This document shows, piece by piece, positions 5,963 to 6,667 of a stretch of DNA of 6,667 nucleotides. The stretch is from Verrucomicrobiaceae bacterium (lineage in GTDB: Bacteria > Verrucomicrobiota > Verrucomicrobiae > Verrucomicrobiales > Akkermansiaceae): NCBI GenBank assembly GCA_947372405.1, contig CANBTO010000288.1, positions 1 to 6,667 of the forward strand, written 5' to 3'. Positions within the stretch are counted from its first letter, which is position 1, and the number at the start of each line of letters is the position of its first letter. Under the pieces are notes generated by a model. That model saw only the letters and a program-made list of their open reading frames with translations, was not told where the DNA came from and ran no database searches. Position numbers and translations under genes: made by a program.

Positions 5963-6508
5963 GTGGCAATTCCCGAATCCAACAACCCGAAATCCCAGCT
6001 CCGCAAGGCGATGCGGCTCATCCCGCTGGAGCCACCCGCGGATTCGGCAGCCACGATCCGCGCGTTGGAACGCTGGCTCGCGGAGCATCCCGGCCTGCAG
6101 ACCATCGCGACCTATTGCGCCCTGCCTGGTGAAGTCGATCTCGCGGAACTCACCACCGCTCACCCGCAACGGCGCTGGGTCTATCCACGTGTCCATGGTA
6201 CAAACCTCACGTTTCACTTGGTGGAAAACCCTGCCGTCGATCTCACACCCGGTGCGTTCCGCATCTTCGAACCCTCTCCCGCCCTCGCGGAAATCCCGAT
6301 CGAAATGATCGATGCGTTCCTTTGCCCTGGACTGGCCTTCGATCCGCACGGCGGCCGCCTCGGTCGCGGCAAGGGTTTCTATGACCGCATGCTCGCCATG
6401 GCCCGGCCGGATGCATTGAAAATCGGCGTGTGCGAGGCCGCACGGATGGTTCCCGACACCTTCCCCGAATCCCACGACGTGAGGATGGACGAAGTGGTGA
6501 GCGGGTGA
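5963..6508 (+). CDS. 5-formyltetrahydrofolate cyclo-ligase (MTHFS family)
   Basis: This 181-residue cytoplasmic enzyme converts 5-formyltetrahydrofolate with ATP to 5,10-methenyltetrahydrofolate, recovering a storage or inhibitory folate for one-carbon metabolism. The N-terminal KSQLRKAMR (10-18) matches the usual nucleotide-binding start of the family. FLCPGLAFDPHGGRLGRG (119-136) followed by KGFYDRML (137-144) is the family signature around the active site. The protein ends in HDVRMDEVVSG (171-181), also typical. Length is normal. The start is GTG at 5963; the only internal ATG option (6011, Met17) would remove the conserved N-terminal Lys and Arg, so GTG is preferred. There is no clear Shine-Dalgarno sequence. 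The start lies 36 bp from the divergent TPR-like gene, so the promoters of the two genes must overlap or lie within each other's coding regions. Confidence 0.93.
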   Translation: MAIPESNNPKSQLRKAMRLIPLEPPADSAATIRALERWLAEHPGLQTIATYCALPGEVDLAELTTAHPQRRWVYPRVHGTNLTFHLVENPAVDLTPGAFRIFEPSPALAEIPIEMIDAFLCPGLAFDPHGGRLGRGKGFYDRMLAMARPDALKIGVCEAARMVPDTFPESHDVRMDEVVSG

Positions 6509-6608
6509 GTGGATCGCGAATCGTTCAAACAGGCCCCGTTCGCTGGATCACCTCGGGGCAGCGCAAGTCCCGCTGCTTCTTGCGCCAGAGGATGCGCGAT
6601 CCACCCAC
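6505..6608. repeat. Three-way-junction palindromic element after the cyclo-ligase gene
   Basis: GTGAGTGGATCGCG (6505-6518) pairs with CGCGATCCACCCAC (6595-6608): 13 of 14 positions match, and the mismatch is a G-U pair if the minus strand is transcribed. Inside are two further perfect hairpins: GCCCCG (6533-6538) with CGGGGC (6554-6559), and GCGCAAG (6561-6567) with CTTGCGC (6579-6585), one base apart. Together they form a closed three-way junction of 104 nt. The outer stem begins inside the last codons of the cyclo-ligase gene. No T-run follows on the plus strand, so a standard terminator is unlikely. It may be a dispersed palindromic repeat or a structured RNA, more likely from the minus strand. 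Confidence 0.5.
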
Positions 6609-6667
6609 CAACTCGCGAGCAGTCATGACAGGCAATCTTTCAGTCCAGCCTATACCGCCCCCGCAGT
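6525..6667 (-). other. Open frame at the right edge, unassigned
   Basis: A minus-strand frame is open from the window edge to TGA at 6527-6525 (47 codons), with an internal ATG at 6626 that would give a 33-residue peptide starting MTARELVGG. I recognise no family. It overlaps the 6505-6608 palindromic structure, which speaks against it being a real coding end. On the plus strand an ATG at 6625 opens a frame to the edge, also without support. The last 160 bases therefore hold no gene that I can defend. Confidence 0.15.

Noticed and set aside
5927..6475. Upstream extension of the TPR-like gene frame (183 more codons on the minus strand)
   Set aside because: It runs fully antisense to the well-supported cyclo-ligase gene, and the signal sequence starting at 5926 marks a better start.

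Overview
The window looks like chromosomal DNA of a member of the Verrucomicrobiota, probably near Luteolibacter or Haloferula in the Verrucomicrobiales. The main clue is the gene at the left edge. It encodes a large prepilin-like protein with the N-terminal GFALVV...LL segment, the ELQKELGPD stretch, a WWIGDDNAKA motif and a VVVVWNPNN motif, all typical of 'Verru_Chthon cassette protein A'. High GC coding sequence, starts with weak or no Shine-Dalgarno sequence, and CGCAGATTAACGCAGATG-type intergenic repeats fit the same picture. The taxonomic call is inference from family knowledge; no search was possible.

Layout. (1) 1-1463, minus strand: the first 487 codons of the prepilin-like gene, running off the left edge. 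(2) 1464-1692: a divergent intergenic region with a candidate minus-strand promoter, a small dyad and an 11-bp-period direct repeat. (3) 1693-3852, plus strand: a class B penicillin-binding protein of the PBP2 (MrdA) type with all three transpeptidase motifs, a signal-peptide-like N-terminus and a proline-rich acidic C-terminal tail. (4) 3853-4211: a gene-free stretch between convergent genes, filled by nested inverted repeats. Its centre is a 162-bp MITE-like palindromic element (3948-4109) flanked by 5-bp TTTAT direct repeats. Around it lies an older-looking inverted pair (3873-3891 and 4154-4172). (5) 5926-4212, minus strand: an apparent three-gene operon encoding an exported TPR-like protein, a CYTH/triphosphate tunnel metalloenzyme, and a NUDIX phosphoesterase. 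(6) 5963-6508, plus strand: 5-formyltetrahydrofolate cyclo-ligase, divergent from the operon with only 36 bp between the starts. (7) 6505-6608: a compact sequence able to fold as a three-way junction (14-bp outer stem, two inner hairpins), overlapping the stop codon of the cyclo-ligase gene and probably another dispersed repeat or a structured RNA.

The genes do not form one pathway. PBP2 serves cell-wall elongation; the prepilin-like protein is probably part of an envelope-associated pseudopilin cassette; the cyclo-ligase salvages folate. The CYTH and NUDIX genes both encode predicted metal-dependent hydrolases of phosphoanhydride bonds, and their adjacency is the only visible hint of a shared task. 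No convincing new multi-gene system is present. The most interesting content is the two structured intergenic repeats.
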